A stretch of 64,000 nucleotides of DNA, taken from the NCBI GenBank assembly GCA_016775335.1, contig JAEUGJ010000015.1, positions 34,306-98,305 of the forward strand, given 5' to 3'. This document shows positions 50,455 to 58,785 of this stretch, piece after piece. The notes below the pieces were generated by a model. It saw only the letters and a list, made by a program, of their open reading frames with translations, had not been told where the DNA came from and ran no database searches. The position numbers and the translations under genes are program-made. Position 1 is the stretch's first letter; every line of letters starts with the position of its first letter. The stretch is from Mogibacterium sp. Its GTDB lineage: Bacteria; Bacillota; Clostridia; Peptostreptococcales; Anaerovoracaceae.

Positions 50455-53109
50455 CTATCCTAACCGGTGTTTGTATGTGTCATACAAGTCCACAATGGTC
50501 TCGCCCAGTTTTGGCCCAGACGGGTAAAGGAAATTTTGGATCACAATCGGCTGCCCGGAATTGCCGCCCTGAATGGCCAGCGCTGTAATAATTCCGTTGG
50601 TGATGTTATCGCCCATCTGATTCATCTTCTGGCCCAGCTGGTCCCATAATGTGGCCAACGGAACAACTGCTTCCGCTCCGCCGTCCCCGACTCCATGGGT
50701 GCCGCCTGCCAGCAGTGTCGGGCGGTCGAAAATGCCGCCCTTCCGGTGCCAGCTTACACCCATGCTCTTCGGGTAGCTGATGCTGCCCAATTTCTTGTAG
50801 GTTTTACTTCCTTCCGAAAGCGAAAAACTCGGCAGCTTGATATTTTTGAAGATTTTCCCGATGGAAATCGGGAACCAGCTTTTTATTTTGTCCACAATTC
50901 CTTTAATCTTGTCCCGGGCCCGCGTAAACGGTCCCGTGATTTTTTCTTTTATGGAGTTCCACGCTGTGGCCGTTCTACTTTTCACGCTGTTCCATGCACT
51001 AATCATTTTGGACTTTATTGCATTCAAAATTGAAACTACAAGTGACCGGATTAATTTCAGCGGTGCCGAAATGGCCGCCTTTATGCCAGACCATGCGCCC
51101 TTCGTGATCCGCTTGATTCCACTCCAAATCGTGCTCCAGTCTCCCCGGATCAGTCCAGAAAATACCTTGATGATTCCCAAAATGATATTTAACGCCGATT
51201 TCACGGCGGTTTTCACAATTCCGAAAGCGGTTATAAATACGGGCGCCAAAATCCCGGCAACTGCCCGCCATACTGTTTTGATCGTGCTGCAAACCGCTTT
51301 GAATTCTCCGGCAAATGGTGCCAGCTCTGCCTTCACCGCATTGACAAACTGCTGCACGGATAGTTTTATCTGGCTCCATATCTGATTAATTTTTTCTTTG
51401 AATTGTTTGTTATTGTTGTACAAATAAACAAACGCCGCAACAACCGCGCCGATTGCCGCAACAACCAAGCCCACCGGGCCGATCATCACGGATAACGCGC
51501 CGGAAACCTTCGTGCCGATTCCGGAAGCGATTGTTCCCAGTCCTCCCAGGTCGGTAATTGCCCCGGACAGCTTCTGAAATCCGCTTATCGCGTTTCCGAT
51601 AGTTCCGGCAATTTTCCCGCCGATTAACAGCGCCGGACCAAGTGCAGCCACGAACACGCCCACGCCCGTGACAGCCTTCTGCGCTGCCGGGCTCATGCCG
51701 GAAAACTTGTCCGCCAGCCGGCCAAGCCATTCGGCAGCCGCCTGAACGTATGGTGTTAAGTTGTCACCGATCCGGATGGCCAACGTTTCCGCCTTAGATT
51801 TTAACGACGTAACCGCGCCGCTCAAATTGTCCTGCATCGTGGCCGCCATCTTTCCGGCGGCTCCGTCTGCGCTGCCTAATGCACTTTCTAGTTTGCCGAT
51901 GTCCTTGTCGCTGGAATTCATCAACGCAAGAAATCCGGACATGGCATTTTTTCCGACTAACGTTTTTGCGGCCGAAACCTTTTCGGACTCCGAAAGCCCG
52001 GAAAATGCGTCCCGGGTATCCCCCAGGATGTCCTTCAAGCTCCGCATGGACCCGTCTGCGTTGGTTGTCTGGATGCGTACATTTCCGATACTCTTCCCGG
52101 AAACGGTGAAATCCTTTGACAGCCCCTGCATGATTGTCCGGAGAGACGTTCCGGCCTGTGTGCTCTTAATGCCCTGATTGGCCATTAGTCCAAGAGCCTC
52201 CGTTGTGTCCTCCACGGAATACCCCAGGGAACCCGCCACCGGCGCGGCGTATTTGAAAGATTCGCCCAGCATTTGAACGTTGGTATTGCTGTTTGCCGAT
52301 GCGGTGGCCAAAACGTCAGCAAAATGCCCGCTATCCTTTGCGGACAAACCGAACGCGGTCAAGGCATCCGTCACAATGTCGGACGTGGTGGCCAAATCCT
52401 CACCGGATGCCGCCGCCAAATCCATAACGCCTTTAATTCCGGAAAGCATGTCGTCTGTTTTCCATCCTGCCATGGCCATGTAGTTCATGGCGTCAGCCGA
52501 TTCGGATGCGGAAAACTTCGTTTTGTTTCCCATCTCAATGGCCTTATTCCTTAAGGCTTCGAAATCCTTCCCGGTGGCGCCGGCCACGGCGGAAACCCTG
52601 GACATGCTGCTGTCGAATTGTGCCGTAGTATGCACGGACACGGCACCAACTCCCGCAACTGCTGCGGATACCGGTGCAATTTTCCGGCCCGCTGCCGTCA
52701 TTTTTTCGCCGGCCTGATTAAACTTCTGCCCGATCTGTTCCAGCTTTGGGGATTTCAGCGCGTTCAGTTCCTTCTGAAACTGCTGCACCTCCTGCTTTGC
52801 CTGCTCAATCTTCCGGGAAACTTCCAAATATTCTTTTGACGTCTTGTCTACGCCTTTCGCGTCAAGCTGATTCTGAACGTCTTTCAGCTGCTCCAACTTC
52901 TGCTTTGCTCCGTCTACCCTCTGCCTTAATAGCGTTTGTTTCTGGGTAATCAGATTAATATTAGTCGGGTCCAGCTTTAACGCCCTGTTTACGTCTCTTA
53001 GCGAAGATTGTGTTCCCCTTGTAGCCTTGTTAATTTGCCCCAGGGCCCTGTTTAGGCCCGTGGTGTCTCCGTCAAACTTAATTGTGATTCCTTTAACCGT
53101 GCCGGCCAT
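50455..53109 (-). CDS. Phage tail tape measure protein
   Basis: 884 residues. TP901-type tape measure start (GITIKFDGDTTGLNRALGQI) and a coiled-coil region to about residue 130. Then the conserved minor-tail core (AGVGAVSVHTTAQFDSSMSRVSAVAG, KFSASESADAMNYMAMAGW), several hydrophobic segments near residues 485-580, and a basic C-terminus. Its length should set the tail length. It follows the frameshifted chaperone gene, as in other long-tailed phages. Confidence 0.92.
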   Translation of the reverse strand: MAGTVKGITIKFDGDTTGLNRALGQINKATRGTQSSLRDVNRALKLDPTNINLITQKQTLLRQRVDGAKQKLEQLKDVQNQLDAKGVDKTSKEYLEVSRKIEQAKQEVQQFQKELNALKSPKLEQIGQKFNQAGEKMTAAGRKIAPVSAAVAGVGAVSVHTTAQFDSSMSRVSAVAGATGKDFEALRNKAIEMGNKTKFSASESADAMNYMAMAGWKTDDMLSGIKGVMDLAAASGEDLATTSDIVTDALTAFGLSAKDSGHFADVLATASANSNTNVQMLGESFKYAAPVAGSLGYSVEDTTEALGLMANQGIKSTQAGTSLRTIMQGLSKDFTVSGKSIGNVRIQTTNADGSMRSLKDILGDTRDAFSGLSESEKVSAAKTLVGKNAMSGFLALMNSSDKDIGKLESALGSADGAAGKMAATMQDNLSGAVTSLKSKAETLAIRIGDNLTPYVQAAAEWLGRLADKFSGMSPAAQKAVTGVGVFVAALGPALLIGGKIAGTIGNAISGFQKLSGAITDLGGLGTIASGIGTKVSGALSVMIGPVGLVVAAIGAVVAAFVYLYNNNKQFKEKINQIWSQIKLSVQQFVNAVKAELAPFAGEFKAVCSTIKTVWRAVAGILAPVFITAFGIVKTAVKSALNIILGIIKVFSGLIRGDWSTIWSGIKRITKGAWSGIKAAISAPLKLIRSLVVSILNAIKSKMISAWNSVKSRTATAWNSIKEKITGPFTRARDKIKGIVDKIKSWFPISIGKIFKNIKLPSFSLSEGSKTYKKLGSISYPKSMGVSWHRKGGIFDRPTLLAGGTHGVGDGGAEAVVPLATLWDQLGQKMNQMGDNITNGIITALAIQGGNSGQPIVIQNFLYPSGPKLGETIVDLYDTYKHRLG

Positions 53110-53212
53110 TCTGTTCGCCCCTCTCTCACGTTCAATTTTCCAAAGGTATAATTACTCGAAAGCCTTATTTCATGCCCATTATATGGCATTTAAACGGCTC
53201 GTTTTTTTCTGA

Positions 53213-53856
53213 TTATCTGCCAAAAAATGCATCCCAGTCAGCCTGCGTGGCTTCTCTTGCTTTTGGCTCCGTTTTTTCTGTTTCGGCGCTTTGGTGCTGC
53301 TTGTTATAATCGATACAAAAATCAACCACCTGCCCCAGTGTCATTTTTTCCACCGCTTCAAGCGTTAGGCCTCTACTGATAGCACCGATAATGATGCTGT
53401 TCGTGTCGATGCTTCCGGCTGGATCTTCTTTTTCAGCGCCCCCAGCCTCTTCCGGTTTTTTTCGGATACCACTGTACTGATCAATGCGTCAAGCACTTCC
53501 GGAACGATTTTATCCAGCGGGAAATTTTCAAATTGATTAGCCCACTCAAACGGCGCCGGAATAGATTCATCCGCATTTTTCGCCATTGCCCAGATGATGT
53601 TTAGTGCCGTTGTGAATTCGGCGCCGGCGAACGAAATCATGGCATTCGATACGGTATCAAGCTCCAGCAGCTTGCGCCATTCCAGTTCCCCGGATTCGTC
53701 CATAGCGCCGCCCACCAGTACCAGCGCGGATTCCAGCATCGGCAGCAAGTCCGGCAGAATGTCGTGGCCGAACTGTGCCCGGTATCGCAAAACCCAACCA
53801 AGGCTTGCATTTAATTTGATTTTCTGATTCTCTGAAATGTTAATTTCTTTTATCAT
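53213..53856 (-). CDS. Tail assembly chaperone, long -1 frameshift product (gpGT type)
   Basis: Joined reading: frame of the short chaperone to the slippery A-AAA-AAC (53455-53461), then the -1 frame to a stop at 53213-53215, giving about 214 residues. The extension reads KPEEAGGAEKEDPAG, then IIIGAISRGLTLEAVEKMTL, ending WDAFFGR. In lambda-like and Gram-positive siphophages the GT fusion product loads tape measure and tail subunits. The extension covers exactly the otherwise empty gap before the tape measure gene. Confidence 0.85.
53365..53856 (-). CDS. Tail assembly chaperone, short product (gpG type)
   Basis: 163 residues starting MIKEINISENQKIKLNASLG; helical, with ALNIIWAMAKNADESIPAPFEW near the middle. 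Lies between the major tail protein and the tape measure protein, the standard place. Most ribosomes should end here; a minority shift to the longer product. The last 29 residues differ between the two products. Confidence 0.85.
   Translation of the reverse strand: MIKEINISENQKIKLNASLGWVLRYRAQFGHDILPDLLPMLESALVLVGGAMDESGELEWRKLLELDTVSNAMISFAGAEFTTALNIIWAMAKNADESIPAPFEWANQFENFPLDKIVPEVLDALISTVVSEKNRKRLGALKKKIQPEASTRTASLSVLSVEA
53417..53461 (-). promoter_or_regulatory. Programmed -1 ribosomal frameshift signal
   Basis: Heptamer A-AAA-AAC (53455-53461) in the correct phase of the upstream frame, a 7-base spacer, then a stem GGCTGG (53442-53447) with CCAGCC (53417-53422) around a 19-base loop. 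This is the canonical slippery-site plus stimulatory-hairpin layout. Confidence 0.85.
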
Positions 53857-53882
53857 TTTTTAATTCTCCCAATAAAACAAGC

Positions 53883-53901
53883 GGCGGGGATTTTCCCCGC
53901 C
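53883..53901 (-). repeat. GC hairpin after the major tail protein gene
   Basis: GGCGGGGA and TCCCCGCC around TTT, right after the major tail gene stop. The same 8-base stem recurs after the capsid gene at 55795-55814. It is followed on the - strand by GCTTGTTTTATT, so it may be a weak terminator or a 3'-end stabiliser. Confidence 0.75.
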
Positions 53902-53907
53902 TAAAAA

Positions 53908-54507
53908 TTAAACTGTTGCTTTTCCCGTGTTTGCGCTCTGGCTTCCCGGCTTAAGAGTTGGCATTTTCGGCGCCGTGAAAAGTGTAGAGTATCCGGATGC
54001 CTCCGGCGGATATTCTACCAGCGTCATGCCGGTGCTGTTGTCACCGGTTACCGTAATATCAACGGAATCGGTCTCAACGTCCACCTTGTCCTCGTTGGTT
54101 TTGTGCTCGTGCTTAATCGGTCCCATGGACACATTCAGCAGCAGGCCACGGCTGTTCTGTGCGTCGCCCTTTGCTTCAAAGGCAATATAAACCGCCGGTT
54201 TATTCATGCCCTTGATGTTCACGATTCCGCCATCAGCAGTTTCGGCGTAGCCCATTAGCGCCAACTTAATCTCTTTGGTAAACATTGCCACCTCAAGGGA
54301 CCCGCTGAATCCATTGTCTCCGTTCTGGGCGTAATACTTTACATTATCTGCATAAAATTCAATTTCCAATGTTTCCGGGTCGAGAGAAAGAGACACCGCG
54401 CCCGGCAGCGCCATCGGCGTGCCCAGCGTTGCCGCTCCGCCTGTTCCCACTTTATACTCTCCAATGTGTACATTTGAGAGTCCAAAAGTTACCTTATTGC
54501 CTGCCAT
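53908..54507 (-). CDS. Major tail (tube) protein
   Basis: 199 residues. MAGNKVTFGLSNVHIGEYKV and GAVSLSLDPETLEIEFYADN at the N-terminus, FSGSLEVAMFTKEI in the middle and KDHE-type GPIKHEHKTNEDKVDVET region match the phi13-type major tail protein family. Position between tail completion genes and the tail chaperone supports it. Confidence 0.88.
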   Translation of the reverse strand: MAGNKVTFGLSNVHIGEYKVGTGGAATLGTPMALPGAVSLSLDPETLEIEFYADNVKYYAQNGDNGFSGSLEVAMFTKEIKLALMGYAETADGGIVNIKGMNKPAVYIAFEAKGDAQNSRGLLLNVSMGPIKHEHKTNEDKVDVETDSVDITVTGDNSTGMTLVEYPPEASGYSTLFTAPKMPTLKPGSQSANTGKATV

Positions 54508-54517
54508 TATTAACCTC

Positions 54518-54826
54518 CTAGTTTACTTCGTAATAGATAACCCACATGTTATTTTCTTGAATATAATTATCTTCTGACTTCTGGAACCTGTAGCCCGCGT
54601 CCAGAAGAATGCGCTCGATGCGCTGCTCCTCTTCTTCGTCCTTCTTCACAAAGTAGTACTGCAGTTCGTACTCTGGCCGCGTGTAGTAGTCCGCATCATC
54701 GGCGGAGAAGGATTCCGCCCCGGATCCGCGGTAAACCAAAAAAGGCGGCTCCCAGCCGTCTTCCGCGTTTCCGAATGCAATTGGAATTTTTAAATCCTTC
54801 AAAACCATTTTTTCATAAAATGTCAA
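54518..54826 (-). CDS. Probable tail terminator/completion protein
   Basis: 102 residues: DLKIPIAFGNAEDGWEPPFLVYRG, ELQYYFVKKDEEEEQRIERIL, ending MWVIYYEVN. Size, acidic nature and place between the gp10-like protein and the major tail protein fit a tail terminator. Overlaps the upstream gene by 4 bases. Confidence 0.65.
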   Translation of the reverse strand: MTFYEKMVLKDLKIPIAFGNAEDGWEPPFLVYRGSGAESFSADDADYYTRPEYELQYYFVKKDEEEEQRIERILLDAGYRFQKSEDNYIQENNMWVIYYEVN

Positions 54827-55197
54827 AGCAGTTTTTTCACCTCCTCCACGAATTTGGCGTTTCCTGCCGCTTCCGCCTTGGTGATGTGGCCATCACCTGT
54901 CCAATAGCGATAGGTTCCCACGCCGTTCCGGACAACGTGGCCATTGTTCAAAAGATACGTAAGCTGCGGCTTTTTGTCGTTGTATACAAGCCGTAGCCCT
55001 CCACGGTAGCTTTTCTGCTTCCAGCCGCCGGCGTAATCTCCGGATTTTCTCGGCGACGTCGCTTTTAGCATTCTTATGGTATACGCGGCCGCCTTCTTCG
55101 ATGCCTCTGCCGTCTTCTCTTGTACTTCCTCCGAATACTCGTCCAGGATTTCGCCTATTACGGCGCTCAATCCCTCAACCTCTACCACGTCACTCAT
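54823..55197 (-). CDS. HK97 gp10-like head-tail protein
   Basis: 124 residues. AAAYTIRMLKATSPRKSGDYAGGW and LTYLLNNGHVVRNG are the recognisable motifs of the HK97-gp10/neck family that joins head and tail. Overlaps its neighbours on both sides by 4 to 8 bases. Confidence 0.85.
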   Translation of the reverse strand: MSDVVEVEGLSAVIGEILDEYSEEVQEKTAEASKKAAAYTIRMLKATSPRKSGDYAGGWKQKSYRGGLRLVYNDKKPQLTYLLNNGHVVRNGVGTYRYWTGDGHITKAEAAGNAKFVEEVKKLL

Positions 55198-55495
55198 TTT
55201 TTTCGCGCTCCGTCAATGTGATTTCAATCGTTTCGCCTTTTACATACGTCCGAACGACGACATATTCCACGCCGTTAATAACCACATGGGATTGTCCTTC
55301 GTAGTCCCGCCGATCGGATAACACTATAACCATAGTTGGCTGCATTCCGGTGGTGGCCGCTTGGTAATACTCCGCCCGGCTCACGCTCTTCACCTCTGCC
55401 CATCGTTCCTTTTCTTCCTCGGTGTGGATGATGTTCCCATACTTGTCCCGGCCGGATTCCGTCCGGCGTATCAGCTTGATTCGAGTATCATACAC
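55190..55495 (-). CDS. Phage head-tail joining (head closure) protein
   Basis: 101 residues from a GTG at 55495 that has AAGGGGG upstream and overlaps the end of the preceding gene by 8 bases; a longer in-frame reading lies inside that gene and was rejected. Beta-rich: YDTRIKLIRRTESGRDKYGN, AEYYQAATTGMQPTMVIVLSD, VVINGVEYVVVRTYVKGETIEITL, typical of phage head-tail adaptor proteins. Confidence 0.75.
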   Translation of the reverse strand: MYDTRIKLIRRTESGRDKYGNIIHTEEEKERWAEVKSVSRAEYYQAATTGMQPTMVIVLSDRRDYEGQSHVVINGVEYVVVRTYVKGETIEITLTEREKNE

Positions 55496-55772
55496 CGGAA
55501 ACGCCCCCTTCCTGGTATTTCTGCATGGTGGCCATGTTATCCCGTAGCATTCTGTAGCGCTTCTGATACCAGTCTTTATCGCCGCCAAAATCAAAAGCAG
55601 ATTTACAAAAAAGCTCTACGCAAAACATAACTAGCGGATCCATTTCCGGCTGCTGCAGGATGCCTACCGCTTCCATGTCTGCTTTGGCCGCTGCTATGGT
55701 TTGCGTGATTTCTTCATCGGCATCCGTGTGGCTGATTCTTAGCGCCGCCCGGATTCTTTCTGTTTCTGTCAT
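55488..55772 (-). CDS. Phage head-tail connector (gp6-like)
   Basis: 94 residues, helical: TERIRAALRISHTDADEEITQTI, AKADMEAVGILQQP, FCVELFCKSAFDFGGDKDWY. This is the pattern of the HK97 gp6/DNA-packaging connector family, encoded as expected right after the capsid gene. Confidence 0.8.
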   Translation of the reverse strand: MTETERIRAALRISHTDADEEITQTIAAAKADMEAVGILQQPEMDPLVMFCVELFCKSAFDFGGDKDWYQKRYRMLRDNMATMQKYQEGGVSGV

Positions 55773-55794
55773 TTTTTCCGCCTCCTAGTTAATC

Positions 55795-55814
55795 GGCGGG
55801 GATTGCTCCCCGCC
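55795..55814 (-). repeat. GC hairpin after the major capsid gene
   Basis: GGCGGGGA and TCCCCGCC around TTGC, 8 bases after the capsid stop on the - strand. The stem is identical to that after the major tail gene. No T-run follows, so it is more likely a 3'-end protector than a terminator. Confidence 0.75.
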
Positions 55815-55821
55815 CAAAAGA

Positions 55822-56979
55822 TTAAACCGCGGCAAAAGTGACATAGGCACCTGCGCCGGCATCACGCATGCAGCCTTCCGCCCGTGCGTACCCGGAAATA
55901 ATAATTTTGTGGGTCTTGATGTCTCTATCATTTTCGATCATGATATCCTGCACCATGTTCAGAACGAACTTTGACGTGTCCACAATAAAGATATCGTCCC
56001 CGGCGGCAGCATCTTCCTTCACATCGTAGCCCAGTGTGCAGCCGTCCCGGAATACCGGCTGGCCGGCAGTGTCCACCATTCCGACGATCTGTTCAAACTT
56101 TTTTGCTCTGCTTGCGTACACTTTCAGGTTCGTTCCGCGCTGCACGGATCCGACCGCCTTGCAGAAATCCGCAAAGGTCAGGTTCTTTCCCTTGGCCACG
56201 GTAACGGCAGCGGCGCCCAGGTCAGTTTTCATCTTTGCGAAAATCTCAGTTGCCAGCGCTTCCCCCATGGAGTTGGCCACCTCGGTCGCCAGGTAATCCT
56301 CCAGGGCGCCCTGGCTCATCTTAGCCGCTGCATAGCTCAGCTCTACAGTTTTCGCATAGTCCTGGCCCACAAGGGTCACCTTTACAAATTCATTATCTTC
56401 AAGAGTAGCTGCTGCACCCTCTTCCACCTTTCCGGCTTTTCCGGCTTTTACTTTGGTGTGCTTGGTAACTTCCAGGATCACGCCGGTGCGCTTGATGTCG
56501 ATGTCGCCCAGAATAGGGTGGTCGGTGTAGATGTTGTCCCAGATTTTGTCGTCCAGTGCCTTCGGGATTGCGATGGCATCGGTTCCGGCAGTCAAAAGGG
56601 TGCTTCTCTGCTCCTTGGTTGCTTCCCCTCTCAGATTGGCATAGAATGCGGATCTATACTTTTCGGATGCAATAATTTCTGCTCTTGTCATGTTCTTATT
56701 AGGTCCTTCCTGCGGGTCGTTGTTGTTCTGCGGGCTAAAAATCGGGTTTCCAAATTGTGCCGCGTTTCTTAATCTTTCTTTTCTCTCTTCAATTCGGATT
56801 TTCGCCAGGATGCTTTTCGCTTCCTCTGCCAGTTCGTTGCTTCTGGTTTCAATTTCTTCGACGGTCATTCTTTCGCCGTCGTCGCCGCCTTCGCCGTCGT
56901 CTCCGTCCAGCTGCTCCAGCAAATTGTCAAGTTCCGCATTGATTTCCTTTAATCTTTTTCTCAGCTCTTCAAGATTCAT
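55822..56979 (-). CDS. Major capsid protein, HK97 family
   Basis: 385 residues. The N-terminal 115 residues are a charged helical scaffold (delta) region (LRKRLKEINAELDNLLEQL, EEIETRSNELAEEAKSI) to be removed by the prohead protease. The HK97 core follows: TAGTDAIAIPKALDDKIWDN, KVEEGAAATLEDNEFVKVTL, YASRAKKFEQIVGMVD and the C-terminal KIIISGYARAEGCMRDAGA. Encoded directly behind the protease. Confidence 0.92.
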   Translation of the reverse strand: MNLEELRKRLKEINAELDNLLEQLDGDDGEGGDDGERMTVEEIETRSNELAEEAKSILAKIRIEERKERLRNAAQFGNPIFSPQNNNDPQEGPNKNMTRAEIIASEKYRSAFYANLRGEATKEQRSTLLTAGTDAIAIPKALDDKIWDNIYTDHPILGDIDIKRTGVILEVTKHTKVKAGKAGKVEEGAAATLEDNEFVKVTLVGQDYAKTVELSYAAAKMSQGALEDYLATEVANSMGEALATEIFAKMKTDLGAAAVTVAKGKNLTFADFCKAVGSVQRGTNLKVYASRAKKFEQIVGMVDTAGQPVFRDGCTLGYDVKEDAAAGDDIFIVDTSKFVLNMVQDIMIENDRDIKTHKIIISGYARAEGCMRDAGAGAYVTFAAV

Positions 56980-57611
56980 TAAATTATCTCCTCTCTGATT
57001 TCTTCCAGTTTGATTTTTAAAATTTTCCGATGGAGCTCAGCTCTCCTCTGCGCTCTCTCTTCTTTTTCGCGAACCTCCTCCGCCTTCTGGATTACTCCAT
57101 CCATGTATTTTCTCGCCGCGATTTCGGTGCCATCATTGGCCGGAATCGATACGGCGGAAACGTCAAAAACCTTCCGGATGCTGCCCGGGCCCCATTCGAT
57201 TGTCCGGGTCTCCGTGTTATACGTTGGGCCATCCTTTGGGATGAACCCCCAACTCATCTTCGTGATTAATCCGGCCCGGATGTCTTCCAGCAGTCCCCGG
57301 CTGCCTTCCGTGCTTCCCAGGTCTGCGATCACTTTCAGTCCATGGTCGTCAATTTCTAAATTCAACGTGCCGTTAGATTGCCGGGCAAATACGCGGCCAT
57401 TGTGATCGTACTGCATAATGACGTCTGACATGTCACAGCCATCAAAGGCAGCAACGGAAAAAGATTCATAGACGGGGCCGTCTTCGTCCTCAAAAAAAAG
57501 ATACGGGCCGAAAGTGGCCGCATATCCTTCCACGATTGTCCCGTCCTGTTCGTCTGCTCTAGTCTGTAGTGGCTGCGCCGTTCTATACTGTCGTTCCTTC
57601 TTCACCGGCAT
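56979..57611 (-). CDS. HK97-family prohead protease
   Basis: 210 residues. EGYAATFGPYLFFEDEDG near the N-terminus, VIMQYDHNGRVFA with the catalytic histidine, and LITKMSWGFIP with the catalytic serine. The C-terminus is a basic helical tail. It cleaves the capsid scaffold during maturation. Starts inside the end of the portal gene (29-base overlap) and its stop overlaps the capsid start. Confidence 0.92.
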   Translation of the reverse strand: MPVKKERQYRTAQPLQTRADEQDGTIVEGYAATFGPYLFFEDEDGPVYESFSVAAFDGCDMSDVIMQYDHNGRVFARQSNGTLNLEIDDHGLKVIADLGSTEGSRGLLEDIRAGLITKMSWGFIPKDGPTYNTETRTIEWGPGSIRKVFDVSAVSIPANDGTEIAARKYMDGVIQKAEEVREKEERAQRRAELHRKILKIKLEEIREEII

Positions 57612-58785
57612 TTCCTTCTCCTCCTTCTTCCGTGTTACCGTCCGTTTTTCCGATTTCTTGCGCTTCCGCGTATTCTTTCCGGATGTATCGTTTGTCGCCG
57701 CCTTCTACCGGCGCCATGTTGTAGATTTCCAAGCCCTGATTCGTGGTTATAAATCCCCGGTCGAATAGTTGCGTTACAGTGTTCAATTTTTCGGTCGGGG
57801 ATAGGTATTCAAGGCGGTTCGACGTGAAAATGATTTGATTTCCGTACGCCTGCGCGGTGTCACTGAATGCCATCTGCGTGTGCACCAACGATGCCTGCAG
57901 CGCAAACGGCTCAATCTTGCCCTCGTAAAACGCCGCCCATTGGTCGGACGTAAAACGATTTTGTAAAATTGCCTCGTTGACGCCAAAATAAGAAAACACG
58001 TTTTCTTTAATTTGTGCCATCTGTTCGGCGTTAACGGTGAACTGCTGGGATTGCACCTGCTGCATACTCTCATATTTTTGATCTATCATCATCACGCCGC
58101 CATTGTTGGCGCTGGATAGGTTCGATTCAGTAAGGCGCCGCCGTTCTTTTTCGATGTCGTCACCGTTCAGGGTCATGGCCAGTTTTGCGATGAATCTAAT
58201 AAAAGCGCTGTTTTGCACACCTTCCACTATTCCTTGGTTATTAGTGTTAATGAGTTCCATGGTAGGCTGCAGCACCCGGTTGTCCTCTCCGAAAAAATCA
58301 GAATTGTAAAGGTACTGGTTCAGCACGCCAACCTTTTCACGCTCAACCGCTGCCACACCTGCCGGGAACCGGAAACGGAAATATTCCCGCCCTTTATACT
58401 CTATCAATTCCACATTTCGGGGGTTGACCGGGTAGAATCCGGTTACCGTCTTCATGTCGTCCGCATAAAGCGGAATAATGAAGGCGCTGTTCTCCACCAT
58501 CAGTGTGGTGGCCAGCTTATACAAATACTGCGACGCTACCATGTGCGGGTTCGGTGCCTGCTGAATTCGGCGGGCAAATGTCTCGTTCCCCTTCCCGGTC
58601 ACCTCTGGCTTTAACTTGCTGCAATGGGTCGCTATGCAGTGGATCGCCGCCCTTGTTAGCTCCATTTCATACACGCCGCCTTCGAAAGACGTGAAGGCTG
58701 GGCGGTATGCGTTCATTAATTCAAAGTAGTTTTTAACTTGCTTTTCAATTTTCGTTTTCTTCCGGATGTTGTCAAATAATCCCAT
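57583..58785 (-). CDS. Phage portal protein, HK97 family
   Basis: 400 residues. MGLFDNIRKKTKIEKQVKNY, TRAAIHCIATHCSKLKPEV, NPHMVASQYLYKLATTLMVENSAFI, and VFSYFGVNEAILQNRFTSDQW are family segments; the C-terminus is acidic and unstructured (EEGGEGNAGEEGTTV). Forms the twelve-membered ring for DNA entry. Abuts the large terminase gene. Confidence 0.93.
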   Translation of the reverse strand: MGLFDNIRKKTKIEKQVKNYFELMNAYRPAFTSFEGGVYEMELTRAAIHCIATHCSKLKPEVTGKGNETFARRIQQAPNPHMVASQYLYKLATTLMVENSAFIIPLYADDMKTVTGFYPVNPRNVELIEYKGREYFRFRFPAGVAAVEREKVGVLNQYLYNSDFFGEDNRVLQPTMELINTNNQGIVEGVQNSAFIRFIAKLAMTLNGDDIEKERRRLTESNLSSANNGGVMMIDQKYESMQQVQSQQFTVNAEQMAQIKENVFSYFGVNEAILQNRFTSDQWAAFYEGKIEPFALQASLVHTQMAFSDTAQAYGNQIIFTSNRLEYLSPTEKLNTVTQLFDRGFITTNQGLEIYNMAPVEGGDKRYIRKEYAEAQEIGKTDGNTEEGGEGNAGEEGTTV

